From contig NZ_JARXZC010000031.1 of NCBI RefSeq assembly GCF_029894335.1, positions 30,248 to 94,247 of the forward strand: a stretch of DNA of 64,000 bases, read 5' to 3'. Made by a program: the position numbers and the translations under genes. Every line of letters begins with the position of its first letter. Within the stretch, counting starts at the first letter, position 1. The notes beneath the pieces were generated by a model that saw only the letters and a list, made by a program, of their open reading frames with translations, ran no database searches and was not told where the DNA came from. Below, piece by piece: positions 26,807-35,696 of this stretch. Source of the DNA: Kitasatospora sp. MAP5-34 (GTDB lineage: Bacteria > Actinomycetota > Actinomycetes > Streptomycetales > Streptomycetaceae).

Positions 26807-27991
26807 TCAGAGCGCGCAGCCCTCGGTGTCCACCCGAGTGGTCGCCGTGGCCCCCTGGAGGGCGTCGTCGCGCACCTCGGCCGCCGTCAGCACGTAGCCG
26901 GTGTCGGGGCTGTCCAGGGACTTCGCGAAGACCACCCCGTACACCTGCCCGTCCGGGCTGAGCAGCGGGCCGCCGCTGTTGCCCTGGCGGACCAGCGAAC
27001 GGACGGAGTAGACGTCGCGGACGACCTGGCCCCGGTGGTAGATGTCCGGACCGTTGGCCTGGATGCGTCCCCGGATGCGGGCGGGCTGGACGTTGAAGGC
27101 GCCGTTCTCCGGGAAGCCCGCCACGATCGCGCTGTCGTTGGTACGGGCGTCACCGGCGAAGCTCAGCGCCGGGGCGGTCAGCTTGGGGACGTCCAGGATG
27201 GCGATGTCGCGCTGCCAGTCGTAGCGGACAACGGTCGCGTCGTAGAGCTGTCCGGTGCCGCCGATCTGGACGGTGGGCTCGTCGACGCCCCCGACCACGT
27301 GGGCGTTGGTCATCACCCGGTGCGGAGCGACGACGAACCCGCTGCCCTCCAGCGTCTTGCCGCAGCTGGTGGCGGTGCCGACCACCTTGACCAGGCTCAG
27401 CCGCGCCCTGGCCACCGCCGGGCTGCCGGCCAGGGCCGGGTCGGGCGGCGAGACCTCGGTGATCGGCTCGTGCTCGAAGGGGTTGAAGACCTGCGGGAAG
27501 CCGTTCCGGGCCAGCACCTTGGTGAAGTCGGAGAACCAGTTGGGCGCGTCGGCGGGCAGCGCCCCCTGGACCGTACTGAGCACCTTCGAGGTCCGGACCT
27601 GCTTCGAGATGGTCGGCAGCGAGGTACCCGCCAGCGCGGACCCGATCAGCCAGGCGACCAGCAGCATCGAGATCACGTTGACCACCGAACCGCCGATCGC
27701 GTCCACCGTCCTGGCCCGGCGGCGGCCGATGTGGCCGCGCAGCTTCCAGCCGAAGTGGGTGGTGACCGCCTGGCCGACCGCCGCGAAGACGATCACCACG
27801 ACGACCGCCACGACGGAGGCCGTGGTGCCCGGGCTGAGGTGGCGCAGCAGCAGCGGCAGCAGTTGGACGGCGATCAGCCCGCCGCCCAGGAAGCCCAGGA
27901 CGGAGAGCACGCCCACCACGAACCCCTGCCGGTAACCGGACACGGCAAAGCCCACCGCAGCGGCGATCAACAGCAGATCCAGGACATTCAC
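26807..27991 (-). CDS. MarP-like membrane serine protease (CvpA + trypsin domains)
   Basis: 394 residues. The N-terminal CvpA-type domain has four hydrophobic segments (DLLLIAAAVGFAVSGYRQGF; TASVVAVVVVIVFAAVGQAV). The C-terminal chymotrypsin-like domain has the triad TNAHVVGG (His about 231), RDIAILDV (Asp about 262) and GNSGGPLL (Ser about 338). Two cysteines (TSCGKT and EGCAL) could form the redox-regulatory disulfide known in M. tuberculosis MarP, which protects against acid and oxidative stress by cleaving periplasmic targets. GTG start with GGGAGGG upstream. The Nudix gene lies 96 bp upstream. Confidence 0.92.
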   Translation of the reverse strand: MNVLDLLLIAAAVGFAVSGYRQGFVVGVLSVLGFLGGGLIAVQLLPLLLRHLSPGTTASVVAVVVVIVFAAVGQAVTTHFGWKLRGHIGRRRARTVDAIGGSVVNVISMLLVAWLIGSALAGTSLPTISKQVRTSKVLSTVQGALPADAPNWFSDFTKVLARNGFPQVFNPFEHEPITEVSPPDPALAGSPAVARARLSLVKVVGTATSCGKTLEGSGFVVAPHRVMTNAHVVGGVDEPTVQIGGTGQLYDATVVRYDWQRDIAILDVPKLTAPALSFAGDARTNDSAIVAGFPENGAFNVQPARIRGRIQANGPDIYHRGQVVRDVYSVRSLVRQGNSGGPLLSPDGQVYGVVFAKSLDSPDTGYVLTAAEVRDDALQGATATTRVDTEGCAL

Positions 27992-28087
27992 CCCGATACC
28001 CTCCCACGTGCGAGCCCCCGGAGAGCACCGGGCCCGTCCGTCACGGCCGCCACGGCTCTGCCGCTGCGGGGTTCACCGGTCGCCGGG

Positions 28088-28870
28088 TCACGCCTGCGCG
28101 CGCGGGACGCCCTCGTACGAGAGGCCGAGGGCGTCCTCGGAGAGGCTGAGCGTGCGGGTGGTGTCCCACGGTCGTTCCAGGCCGCTGAAGTGCAGCATCC
28201 GGTCGATCACCCCGGCGGTGAAGCCCCAGACCAGCCGGTCGGCGACCTCGAAGGCCGGCCCGACGAAGCCCGAGGGGTGGCGCAGCCGGGCCCGGTTGGC
28301 CGGGTCGGTCAGCTCGGACAGCGGGACCCGGAACACCGCGCCCGTCTCCCCCAGATCGACCGGCGCGACCGGTGTCTCCTGGCGCCACCAGCCCAGCACG
28401 GGTGTGACCACGAACCTGCTGACCGGGATGTAGAGATCGGGAAGGACGGCGAAGACCTGTACCCCCGAGGGGTCCAGCCCGGTCTCCTCCTCGGCCTCCC
28501 GCAGCGCGGCGGCCACCGGCCCGGCACCCGCCGGATCACCGTCCTCCGGGTCCAGCGCCCCACCGGGGAACGACGGCTGTCCGGCGTGCGAGCGCAGCGA
28601 ACGGGCCCGCTCGATCAGCAGCAGATCGGGGCCCGCCGGCCCCTCCCCGAACAGCATCAGTACGGCGGAGGGCCGCCCGCCCTCGGCCGGCGGCAGGTAC
28701 CGGCTGAGCTGCTCGGCCTGTACGGTCTCGGCCGCGGACCGCACCGGCAGCAACCACTCCGGCAACCCGTCCCGCTCGATCGCACCCGCCATACCCGCCC
28801 TGCCCGCCCTGCCTGCCATGCCTGCCGCACCCACCGTGTCCGCTGCATCCGTCGTGTCCGCCGTGTCCAT
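28088..28870 (-). CDS. Nudix CoA pyrophosphatase-like protein
   Basis: 260 residues. The Nudix box is GGALDPEDGDP...AALREAEEETGLDPSG, preceded by SLRSHAGQPSFPGGAL, which matches the CoA-diphosphatase UPF0035 signature (LrxHxGqvsFPGG). It would hydrolyse CoA or its derivatives to phosphopantetheine and 3',5'-ADP. The first 30 residues are a low-complexity ADTTDAADTVGAAGMAGRAG run that is probably disordered. It starts 32 bp after nth ends, so both are probably one transcript. Confidence 0.88.
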   Translation of the reverse strand: MDTADTTDAADTVGAAGMAGRAGRAGMAGAIERDGLPEWLLPVRSAAETVQAEQLSRYLPPAEGGRPSAVLMLFGEGPAGPDLLLIERARSLRSHAGQPSFPGGALDPEDGDPAGAGPVAAALREAEEETGLDPSGVQVFAVLPDLYIPVSRFVVTPVLGWWRQETPVAPVDLGETGAVFRVPLSELTDPANRARLRHPSGFVGPAFEVADRLVWGFTAGVIDRMLHFSGLERPWDTTRTLSLSEDALGLSYEGVPRAQA

Positions 28871-28902
28871 CACTTGCCACTCTCCACGCTCGTTCGGGCT
28901 GC

Positions 28903-29733
28903 TCAGCCTGCCCGCGCGGCACTCGCGGGGATGCCCGGGTAATCGGCCGGCGGCTTGAGCCGTTGGCCGGGCTGTCCGCCCATCTCGTACTTCAGCAGCT
29001 CGCGGGCCTTCGCGGGGTCCGTTTCGCCTTCTCCGTACGAGGGGCAGAGCGACGCGATCGGGCAAGCCCCGCAGGCCGGCTTGCGGGAGTGGCAGATCCG
29101 GCGGCCGTGGAAGACCACGCGGTGCGAGAGCATCGTCCACTCGGACTTGGGGAAGATCTCGGCGACGACCGCCTCGACCTTCTCCGGGTCTTCCTCCGCC
29201 GTCCAGCCGAACCGGCGCGCCAACCGCCCGAAGTGGGTGTCCACGGTGATCCCCGGTACGCCGAAGACGTTCCCGAGCACGACGTTCGCGGTCTTCCGGC
29301 CGACGCCCGGCAACGTCACCAGGTCCGCCAGGCGCCCAGGCACCTCACCACCGAACCGGTCCCGCAACGCGATCGACAACCCGATCAGCGACCGCGCCTT
29401 CGCGCGGAAGAACCCAGTCGGCCGGATGATCTCCTCCAACTCCTCGGGGACGGCTGCCGCCATGTCCTCGGGGGCGGGGTACTTCGCGAACAGCGCGGGA
29501 GTCGTCTGGTTCACCCGCAGGTCGGTGGTCTGCGCCGACAGCACGGTGGCCACCAGCAGCTCGAACGGCGACTCGAAGTCCAACTCGGGGTGGGCGTACG
29601 GGTACAGCTCCGCCAACGCCCGGTTGATCTTCCGCGCCCGCCGCACCATCGCCAGGTGGGACTCCGGCTTCCTCGGCTTCACAGCTGCCGTCTTCACCGC
29701 AGGCGTAGCCTTCTTGACCTTGCTCTCTGCCAT
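28903..29733 (-). CDS. nth: Endonuclease III
   Basis: 276 residues. The helix-hairpin-helix LPGVGRKTANVV carries the catalytic Lys, the catalytic Asp is in VDTHFGRLARR, and the [4Fe-4S] loop CHSRKPACGACPIASLC has C-x6-C-x2-C-x5-C spacing. It is a bifunctional DNA glycosylase/AP lyase that removes oxidised pyrimidines in base excision repair. The N-terminal extension (KVKKATPAVKTAAVKPRK) is lysine-rich and low-complexity, likely DNA-contacting. Located upstream of the Nudix gene. Confidence 0.96.
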   Translation of the reverse strand: MAESKVKKATPAVKTAAVKPRKPESHLAMVRRARKINRALAELYPYAHPELDFESPFELLVATVLSAQTTDLRVNQTTPALFAKYPAPEDMAAAVPEELEEIIRPTGFFRAKARSLIGLSIALRDRFGGEVPGRLADLVTLPGVGRKTANVVLGNVFGVPGITVDTHFGRLARRFGWTAEEDPEKVEAVVAEIFPKSEWTMLSHRVVFHGRRICHSRKPACGACPIASLCPSYGEGETDPAKARELLKYEMGGQPGQRLKPPADYPGIPASAARAG

Positions 29734-29847
29734 GCCCGAAGGCTACGCCGAAGGCCCGGCCGGGCGGAGCCGATTGAATGTGGTGCCTCAACGGCAGCGG
29801 AGCTGCGACCGCGCACAGCTGTCAGAGCCCCGCCGGGAGCGGTGGGC

Positions 29848-30696
29848 TCAGACGTCCCGGCGGTTCACCACGGCTATGGCCACGATCACCGCGACGAGCG
29901 ACCAACCACCGAAGACGATCCAGGACTCGGTGATCGACGGAGGGTACTTGCCCAGGACGGAGTTGGAGTCGGGGTTGTAGGTCAGGCGTTCCAGAGCGGA
30001 CTTGGGCAGAGCGTTGCCGATCTCCTTCACCCACCGGAACCGGTCGCCCTGGAAGAGCAGGGGTACCAGGAGGAGAGTCCCCACCAGCGCGACGATGGTG
30101 GCGGTGGCGTGCCGGATGGCGGCTCCCAGGCCGATGCCGACGAGCGCGGACACCGGCGCGATCAGCGCGTACGCGGCGACCGCCCCGAGGCAGCCGGGGT
30201 CGCTGATCGAGAGTCCGACGTGCCGGGAGGCCAGCATCGCGTTGGTCAGGAAGAAGGAGCCGGTCGAGGCGATCGTGCCCGCGACGAGCATGAGGGCCGT
30301 CACGACGGTCACCTTGGCGGCCACCACCGAGCGGCGGTCGGGGACGGCCGCGAACGTCGTACGGATCATTCCGCTGGCGTACTCGCCGAAGAGCGTGATG
30401 GCGCCGATGCTGCCCGTGGTGATCATGAAGAGGTCGGCGGGGATCATGCCGAGGCCGTGGAACAGCGCGTCGTAGTGGTAGGGCGGCCAACCCGGCATCC
30501 GGGGATGCGGGCCGTCGATGTACGGGAAGTCGCTGTGGACGGCGTTCACGTTGATCGCGATGACGCCGAGCACGCTGAGCGTCAACACCCAGGAGGTCGA
30601 GCGCAGCGACCGTACCTTGATCCACTCGGCGGCGCACAGGTCGAAGAACCGGGGGCGCGGCTCGGCGTTGCGGGCCGGTGCCGTCAGGGTGGTCAT
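29848..30696 (-). CDS. ABC-2 type permease
   Basis: 282 residues with about six hydrophobic segments (VLTLSVLGVIAINVNAV, VVTALMLVAGTIASTGSFFL, TIVALVGTLLLVPLLF, WSLVAVIVAIAVV). The ABC-2 hallmark EWIKVRSLRSTSWV is at the N-terminus. Its ATG overlaps the stop of the ATPase gene upstream (ATGA 30693-30696), making an exporter pair of the type encoded beside a NarL-type two-component system, as here. Confidence 0.9.
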   Translation of the reverse strand: MTTLTAPARNAEPRPRFFDLCAAEWIKVRSLRSTSWVLTLSVLGVIAINVNAVHSDFPYIDGPHPRMPGWPPYHYDALFHGLGMIPADLFMITTGSIGAITLFGEYASGMIRTTFAAVPDRRSVVAAKVTVVTALMLVAGTIASTGSFFLTNAMLASRHVGLSISDPGCLGAVAAYALIAPVSALVGIGLGAAIRHATATIVALVGTLLLVPLLFQGDRFRWVKEIGNALPKSALERLTYNPDSNSVLGKYPPSITESWIVFGGWSLVAVIVAIAVVNRRDV

Positions 30697-31604
30697 CGGG
30701 ATTCTCCTGCGAGGTATTCGACGCTGTCGGCGGTGAGTTGCATGAACGCCTCCTCCAGGGAGGCGCTGTGGGCGGCCAGCTCCTGGAGCAGGATGCGGTG
30801 TTCGAGCGCGAGTTCGCCGATCCGGTCGGCGTCGAGCCCGGTGACGGCCAGCGAGCCGTCGGGGTCCGCCCGCACCGAACCGCCCTCGGCGGTCAGCAGG
30901 TCGGCCAGCGCGGCGGGCTCCCTGGTGCGTACGGTCACACCGACCCGGGTGCCCCGGGCCGCGAACTCCGACAGGCTCTCAGCGGCGATCAACTCACCCC
31001 GGCCGACCACGATGAGGTGGTCGGCGGTGTGCTCCATCTCGCTCATCATGTGGCTGGAGACGAAGACGGTACGGCCTTCGGCCGCCAGCCGCCGGAACAG
31101 GCCGCGCACCCACAACACACCTTCCGGATCAAGGCCGTTGAGCGGCTCGTCGAAGAGCAGGACAGGCGGGTCGCCGAGCAGCGCGGTGGCGATGCCGAGC
31201 CGCTGCTTCATGCCGAGCGAGTACCCGCCGATCCGGCGCCGCGCCACCTCGGCCAGGCCGACCTCCTGCAGCACCTCGTCCACCCGGCGCAGCGGGATGC
31301 GGTTGCTGCGGGCCAGCGCGGACAGGTGGACCGTCGCGCTGCGCCCGCCGTGCACGTCGGCGGCGTCGAGCAGCGCGCCGACGTGGCGCAGTCCGCGCGG
31401 GTGGCCCCGGAACCGGTGTCCGTCGACGGTGACCGTGCCGCTGGTGGGCTCGTTCAGGCCGAGGATCAGCCGCAGGGTGGTGCTCTTGCCGGCGCCGTTG
31501 GGGCCGAGGAACCCGGTGACATGGCCGGGCCGCACGGTGAAGGTCAGGCCGTTGACGGCCGTGGTGCTGCCATAACGCTTCGTCAGTTCGTTTACTTCGA
31601 TCAC
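30693..31604 (-). CDS. ABC transporter ATPase
   Basis: 303 residues from GTG 31604 (VIEVNELTKRYG). Walker A GPNGAGKST, signature YSLGMKQRLGIA (a variant of LSGGQ) and Walker B VLLFDEPLNGLDP are intact. A C-terminal DrrA/BcrA-like domain follows. The protein powers export with the permease. An in-frame ATG at 31658 (18 codons longer) is the alternative; neither has a clear ribosome site and the GTG could be leaderless. It diverges from the sensor kinase, which may control it. Confidence 0.9.
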   Translation of the reverse strand: MIEVNELTKRYGSTTAVNGLTFTVRPGHVTGFLGPNGAGKSTTLRLILGLNEPTSGTVTVDGHRFRGHPRGLRHVGALLDAADVHGGRSATVHLSALARSNRIPLRRVDEVLQEVGLAEVARRRIGGYSLGMKQRLGIATALLGDPPVLLFDEPLNGLDPEGVLWVRGLFRRLAAEGRTVFVSSHMMSEMEHTADHLIVVGRGELIAAESLSEFAARGTRVGVTVRTREPAALADLLTAEGGSVRADPDGSLAVTGLDADRIGELALEHRILLQELAAHSASLEEAFMQLTADSVEYLAGESR

Positions 31605-31726
31605 GTGGCCAACACTGCCGTCGGCCACACCTGCCAGACATCGGACCGTCGTTGACATTCTCGGCGGGCGGCCACCGACCGTGGTTGTACACCTGCGGTC
31701 CGATGCGCAGGCGAAGATCGCGCCAG

Positions 31727-31741
31727 TAGCATCGGCGCATG
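31727..31741 (+). promoter_or_regulatory. Putative leaderless promoter of the sensor kinase
   Basis: TAGCAT at 31727-31732 is separated by six bases from the ATG at 31739, with no ribosome site. A start point about 7 bp after the -10 would be the A of the ATG itself. The same TAGCAT-N6-ATG arrangement occurs at the Nudix gene starting at 39025. Confidence 0.45.
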
Positions 31742-32983
31742 CAGACCACTCCGCCGCTCCCCCTGCTGAGACGCGTGCCGCCCGGCGCGTGGGCGGCGCT
31801 GACCTGGTGTGCGGCCACCGCGTACTCGCTCGCCGAGTCCGTCGTGCTGCCGGGCGAGGGGCCTGCCCTCTTTCGGCGACACGGCCTCAACCTGCCGGAG
31901 CAGAACCTGCAGTCGCTGGGGATCGCCCTCGCCCTGACGCTGGTCGGCTGTGCTCTGCTGCGCCGTATGCCGCTCCCGGCCGTCGCGCTGCTGCTCTCCG
32001 GTTCGATCGCCGGGGCGATCGCACTGAACGGTACGGAGATCGGGTTCCCCCAGTTCCTGGCGGTCGATGTCGCTCTGTGCTCCATCGCGGCCAGTCGGCC
32101 GCGCCGGAGCTCGACCGTCGCCGTCGCCCTGGCGCTCGGCGTGGTGGTCGGTTATCCGGCCGCCCGGCTGCTGGTCGGCTTCATCATCGGCACCTCGACG
32201 GAACTGGCCGTCGCCGTGACGGCCGTCGTCGCCTGGCTGCTCGGCAACTCGATGCGGCAGACCCGCGACTACGCCGAGCGGCTGGGCGCCCAGGCCGCAG
32301 CGCAGGCGGTCACGGCCGAACGGCTCAGAATCTCCCGCGAGTTGCACGACATGGTCGCGCACAGCATGGGTGTCATCGCCCTCCAGGCAGGCGCGGCGAG
32401 CCGGGTCATCGACACCCAACCGGCCCAGGCACGCGAAGCGTTGAGCGCCATCGAGATCGCCGGCCGGGAGACCCTGTCGGGTCTGCGCCGGATGCTCGGC
32501 GCGCTCCGCCGAACCGAACCGGGACAACCGGGGCAGCCGGGGCAGCCCGGCCGGCCGGCGGACGGGGTTCCGCTGGACCCGGCCCCGGGCCTCGCGGACG
32601 TCGAGGGCCTGGCGCTGGCGACCACGGCCGCCGGCGTCCAGGTCGACGTGCGGTGGCACGGGGAGCGGCGTCCGCTGCCCCCGGAGATCGACATGTCGGC
32701 GTTCCGGATCGTCCAGGAGTCGGTCACCAACGTGGTCCGCCACGCCGGTGGTTCCTCCTGCCAGGTGTCCATCGCCCATGGGGACGAGGAGCTGTCCATC
32801 GAGGTCGTCGACAGCGGGCCCGAGCCCGGGCACGGCCGCGCCGGTTCCCCGGGCACCGGGTACGGCCTGGTCGGGATGCGTGAGCGGGTCGGTCTGTTGA
32901 ACGGCGAGTTCACCGCCGCGCCACGCCCCGAAGGCGGCTTCCGGGTGGCCGTCCGCCTGCCCGTACCCGAGGGAGTCCGATGA
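31739..32983 (+). CDS. NarL-type sensor histidine kinase
   Basis: 414 residues. The N-terminal half holds about five membrane segments. The HisKA_3 box ERLRISRELHDMVAHSMGVI has its phospho-acceptor His at about 203. The HATPase domain has RIVQESVTNVVRHAGGS (N-box) and GTGYGLVGMRERVGLL (G-box). A Pro/Gly/Gln repeat (GQPGQPGQPG) separates dimerisation and ATPase domains. The sensed signal is unknown. Its partner is the response regulator coupled by a 4-bp overlap, and the divergent ABC exporter is the likely regulated target. Confidence 0.93.
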   Translation: MQTTPPLPLLRRVPPGAWAALTWCAATAYSLAESVVLPGEGPALFRRHGLNLPEQNLQSLGIALALTLVGCALLRRMPLPAVALLLSGSIAGAIALNGTEIGFPQFLAVDVALCSIAASRPRRSSTVAVALALGVVVGYPAARLLVGFIIGTSTELAVAVTAVVAWLLGNSMRQTRDYAERLGAQAAAQAVTAERLRISRELHDMVAHSMGVIALQAGAASRVIDTQPAQAREALSAIEIAGRETLSGLRRMLGALRRTEPGQPGQPGQPGRPADGVPLDPAPGLADVEGLALATTAAGVQVDVRWHGERRPLPPEIDMSAFRIVQESVTNVVRHAGGSSCQVSIAHGDEELSIEVVDSGPEPGHGRAGSPGTGYGLVGMRERVGLLNGEFTAAPRPEGGFRVAVRLPVPEGVR

Positions 32984-33642
32984 CCTTCCGCGTCCTGCTC
33001 GTCGACGACCAGCCCCTGGTCCGTGCCTCACTGCGGATGGTCATCACCGACGCCCCTGATCTCGAGGTGGTCGGGGAGGCCGGGCACGGCGCCCAGGCGG
33101 TCCAGCTGACCGCGGAGCTCCACCCCGACGTCGTGGTGATGGACATCCGGATGCCCGGCATGGACGGGATCGAGGCCACCCGGCTGATCACGTCCGGCTC
33201 CGGCACGGCACGGGTCGTCGTGTTGACCACGTTCGACGATGACGACTACGTCTACGCCGCGCTGCGCGCCGGGGCATCCGGATTTCTCGTCAAGGACATG
33301 GCCCTCGACGACATCCTCGCGGCGATCCGCATCGTCGCCGCCGGGGACTCCCTGATCGCGCCGAGCGTCACCCGCCGCCTGATCGAGGAGTTCGCCAACC
33401 GCCCCGCGCCGACACCGGCTCCCGTACGGCCTGCACTCGAGGGCATCACCGACCGCGAGCGCGAGGTACTGACCCTGGTCGGGCGCGGCCTCTCCAACAC
33501 CGAGATCGCCGCCAAGATGTTCATCAGCGTCGCCACCGTCAAGACGTACGTGACGCGGCTGCTCGCCAAGCTGGACGCCCGCGACCGGGTCCAACTCGTC
33601 ATCCTCGCCTACGAGACGGGCATGGTGGCGCCGACCCGGTGA
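32980..33642 (+). CDS. NarL/LuxR-family response regulator
   Basis: 220 residues. The receiver domain has LLVDDQPLVR, the phospho-acceptor Asp55 in VVVMDIRMPGMDG and Lys in FLVKDM. The C-terminal LuxR HTH is ITDREREVLTLVGRGLSNTEIA and FISVATVKTYVTRLLAKL. The ATG overlaps the kinase stop (ATGA 32980-32983). It is predicted to control transcription of the adjacent exporter genes in response to the kinase. Confidence 0.95.
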   Translation: MTFRVLLVDDQPLVRASLRMVITDAPDLEVVGEAGHGAQAVQLTAELHPDVVVMDIRMPGMDGIEATRLITSGSGTARVVVLTTFDDDDYVYAALRAGASGFLVKDMALDDILAAIRIVAAGDSLIAPSVTRRLIEEFANRPAPTPAPVRPALEGITDREREVLTLVGRGLSNTEIAAKMFISVATVKTYVTRLLAKLDARDRVQLVILAYETGMVAPTR

Positions 33643-33645
33643 GCC

Positions 33646-33689
33646 CGGCGGTACGGCGGCCCCCAGGCTGCCGCACCGCCGTACCGCCG
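33646..33689. terminator. Bidirectional terminator between response regulator and transporter
   Basis: CGGCGGTACGGCGG (33646-33659) pairs perfectly with CCGCCGTACCGCCG (33676-33689) between the convergent stops. Confidence 0.85.
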
Positions 33690-33695
33690 TACCGG

Positions 33696-35354
33696 TTACT
33701 GCGCCAGCGCGACCTGGACGATCTTGACGACGACCAGGATCATCGCGATCAGCAGGTACGTGCGCAGGGCGCCCATGCCGATCTTGCGGGCGGTGGACAT
33801 GACCGGCTTGGCGAGGGTGTCCAGCGGGGGCATCCGCCAGTCGTCCCGGCCGGTGCGGTCGATCGGGTCCTCCTTGGTGGCGGTGCGGCGGCGGGTGAAC
33901 GAGTACCCGGCGGCCAGCACCCCCGCGACGCCGCAGCCGGCCATGATGTCGAGGATCGTGCCGGCGGTGATGTCCGGGAAAAGGACGGAGGCGGTCAGGA
34001 TGACGGAGAGCGTGACCAGGACGCCGACCACGGCGGCCGTGAACGCGTTGGTCTTGGGGCCGTTCACCCAGGGGCCGAGGACGTCCTTGTCGTTGCAGAG
34101 CAGCAGCAGGAAGACCGAGGCGGACGGCAGCAGCACGCCGGCCAGCGTCTGCACGCCCGTGGTGAGCAGACCGAGCGGCGAGCCGGGGATCAGGACGATG
34201 GTGGCGGCGAGCCCGACCAGGCCGGCGTAGACGGCGTAGAAGCCCTTGGCGCCGCCGACACCCCGGTGCAGCGAGTGCTTCATGCCGAAGACGTCGCCGA
34301 TCGCGTACGCGGTGGAGAGCGAGACGGCGAACGCACCGATGATCGAGGCGTCCAGCAGGGCGATCGCGAAGAGCACCCCGGCGAGCTTGCCCGCGTGCGC
34401 GGCCAGACCGTTGGCGATGCCGGTGGTGTCGGTGAAGTTGCCGAAGCCGGCGGTGCCCGCGAACGCGGCGGCGGTCAGGCCCATCATGCAGGCGCCGCCG
34501 ATGACGACCACGACGATGCCGATCGCCAGGTCGGCCTTCTCGTACTTCATGAAGCGCGGGGTGATCCGCTTGTCGATGACGTACGACTGCTGGAAGAACA
34601 GCTGCCAGGGGGCGACGGTGGTGCCGACGATGCCGATGATCAGCAGCATCACGGTGGACAGCCCTCCCGCCCCGCCCGGCATGTTCGGCACCACGAAGTC
34701 GTGGGCCATCTGCGAGGTCTTGGGGTGGGCCAGGAAGTAGACCGGCACCAGCAGCAGCGAGCCGACGCAGAGCGCCATCGCGATCCGCTCGAAGCGCTGG
34801 AACGAACCGGTGAACGCGGAGGCGACGATGACCACGGCGGCCAGCACCACCGAGGCGACCTTGGGCAGGCCCAGGTAACCGGCCGCGAGGGTGATCCCGA
34901 TGAACTCGGTGACCAGCGTCAGCGCGTTCAGCAGGAACAGGTCGATGACGCTGAACGCGCCCCAGAACTTGCCGAAACGCTCCAGGATCAGCCGGGCGTG
35001 GCCGACGCCGGTGACGGCGCCCAGCCGCAGCACCATCTCCTGGTTGACGTACAGGACCGGGATCAGCAGGAGCAGGGTCCAGAGCAGGTGGGTGCCGTAG
35101 TTCTGGCCGGCCTGGCCGTAGGTGGCGAAGGCGCCGGCGTCGTTGTCGCCGACCATCACGATCAGGCCGGGGCCGATGATCGCGAGCAGCGTCTTGAGCT
35201 TGGCGGACAGTCCCTTGCGGGGCGCGGCGTCGTCCAGGCTGATGGTGCCGAACGCCCCCTTGATGTCGCCTACGTGGGCATCGTCCAGCACGGCGGCGCG
35301 CTGCGCCGGGATCGTGGCCTTGACGGCGGGCTTGACGGTGGTGGTGTCGGTCAT
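33696..35354 (-). CDS. NRAMP-related divalent metal (probably Mg2+) importer
   Basis: 552 residues with about 11 transmembrane segments of the NRAMP fold. The unwound helix-1 motif reads GPGLIVMVGDNDAGAF instead of the Mn/Fe-specific DPGN, and helix 6 reads IVGTTVAPWQLFFQQS instead of a canonical MPH motif. Such replacements characterise the NRAMP-related magnesium transporter clade. An M-box Mg2+ riboswitch lies in the 5' leader (35697-35869), which strongly supports magnesium uptake induced at low Mg2+. ATG 35354 has GGGAGG seven bases upstream. The N-terminal 45 residues are cytoplasmic and charged. Confidence 0.9.
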   Translation of the reverse strand: MTDTTTVKPAVKATIPAQRAAVLDDAHVGDIKGAFGTISLDDAAPRKGLSAKLKTLLAIIGPGLIVMVGDNDAGAFATYGQAGQNYGTHLLWTLLLLIPVLYVNQEMVLRLGAVTGVGHARLILERFGKFWGAFSVIDLFLLNALTLVTEFIGITLAAGYLGLPKVASVVLAAVVIVASAFTGSFQRFERIAMALCVGSLLLVPVYFLAHPKTSQMAHDFVVPNMPGGAGGLSTVMLLIIGIVGTTVAPWQLFFQQSYVIDKRITPRFMKYEKADLAIGIVVVVIGGACMMGLTAAAFAGTAGFGNFTDTTGIANGLAAHAGKLAGVLFAIALLDASIIGAFAVSLSTAYAIGDVFGMKHSLHRGVGGAKGFYAVYAGLVGLAATIVLIPGSPLGLLTTGVQTLAGVLLPSASVFLLLLCNDKDVLGPWVNGPKTNAFTAAVVGVLVTLSVILTASVLFPDITAGTILDIMAGCGVAGVLAAGYSFTRRRTATKEDPIDRTGRDDWRMPPLDTLAKPVMSTARKIGMGALRTYLLIAMILVVVKIVQVALAQ

Positions 35355-35533
35355 GACGGGCCTCCCAGGACCCCCGGGCAGGGGGAGGTCGGTGGCGCGC
35401 GGCAGCAATCCTCCCTGCGAAACCGCGTGAGCGCGCACCACGGCACGACGACAGACCGGAACGGCATGCTGCCGTACGGGAACTGACGGTGCGTAAGGAA
35501 AGCGCGCGCAGAGGGGATGCGCAGGAAAGGTGG

Positions 35534-35611
35534 TTACCGCGTGCGGGTGGAGTACGAGGACAGGCGGGTGGGGGGCCGTTTGTGGCCCGGACTACTGCAG
35601 CTCGAATCCAT
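35534..35611 (-). CDS. 25-residue leader ORF between M-box and transporter
   Basis: ATG 35611 is preceded by GGGAGGAGGCGAGAGAC, the strongest ribosome site in this leader. The peptide starts MDSSCSSPGHKRPPTRLSS and ends YSTRTR. It carries a Pro-Pro pair and four Arg codons and stops at TAA 35534-35536, 180 bp before the transporter start. Its position (after the Mg2+ aptamer, before the Mg2+ importer) recalls the proline/arginine-bearing MgtL leader of Salmonella mgtA, where slow translation at low Mg2+ controls transcription into the coding region. That role here is inference. The frame is open upstream to 35773, but only this ATG has a good ribosome site. Confidence 0.5.
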   Translation of the reverse strand: MDSSCSSPGHKRPPTRLSSYSTRTR

Positions 35612-35696
35612 GTCTCTCGCCTCCTCCCGGCCGGGGCGCACACCGAGGTGCGCCGTATCGACACGGCAAGGAGCGGACCGGCCCGCATGACCGGTA

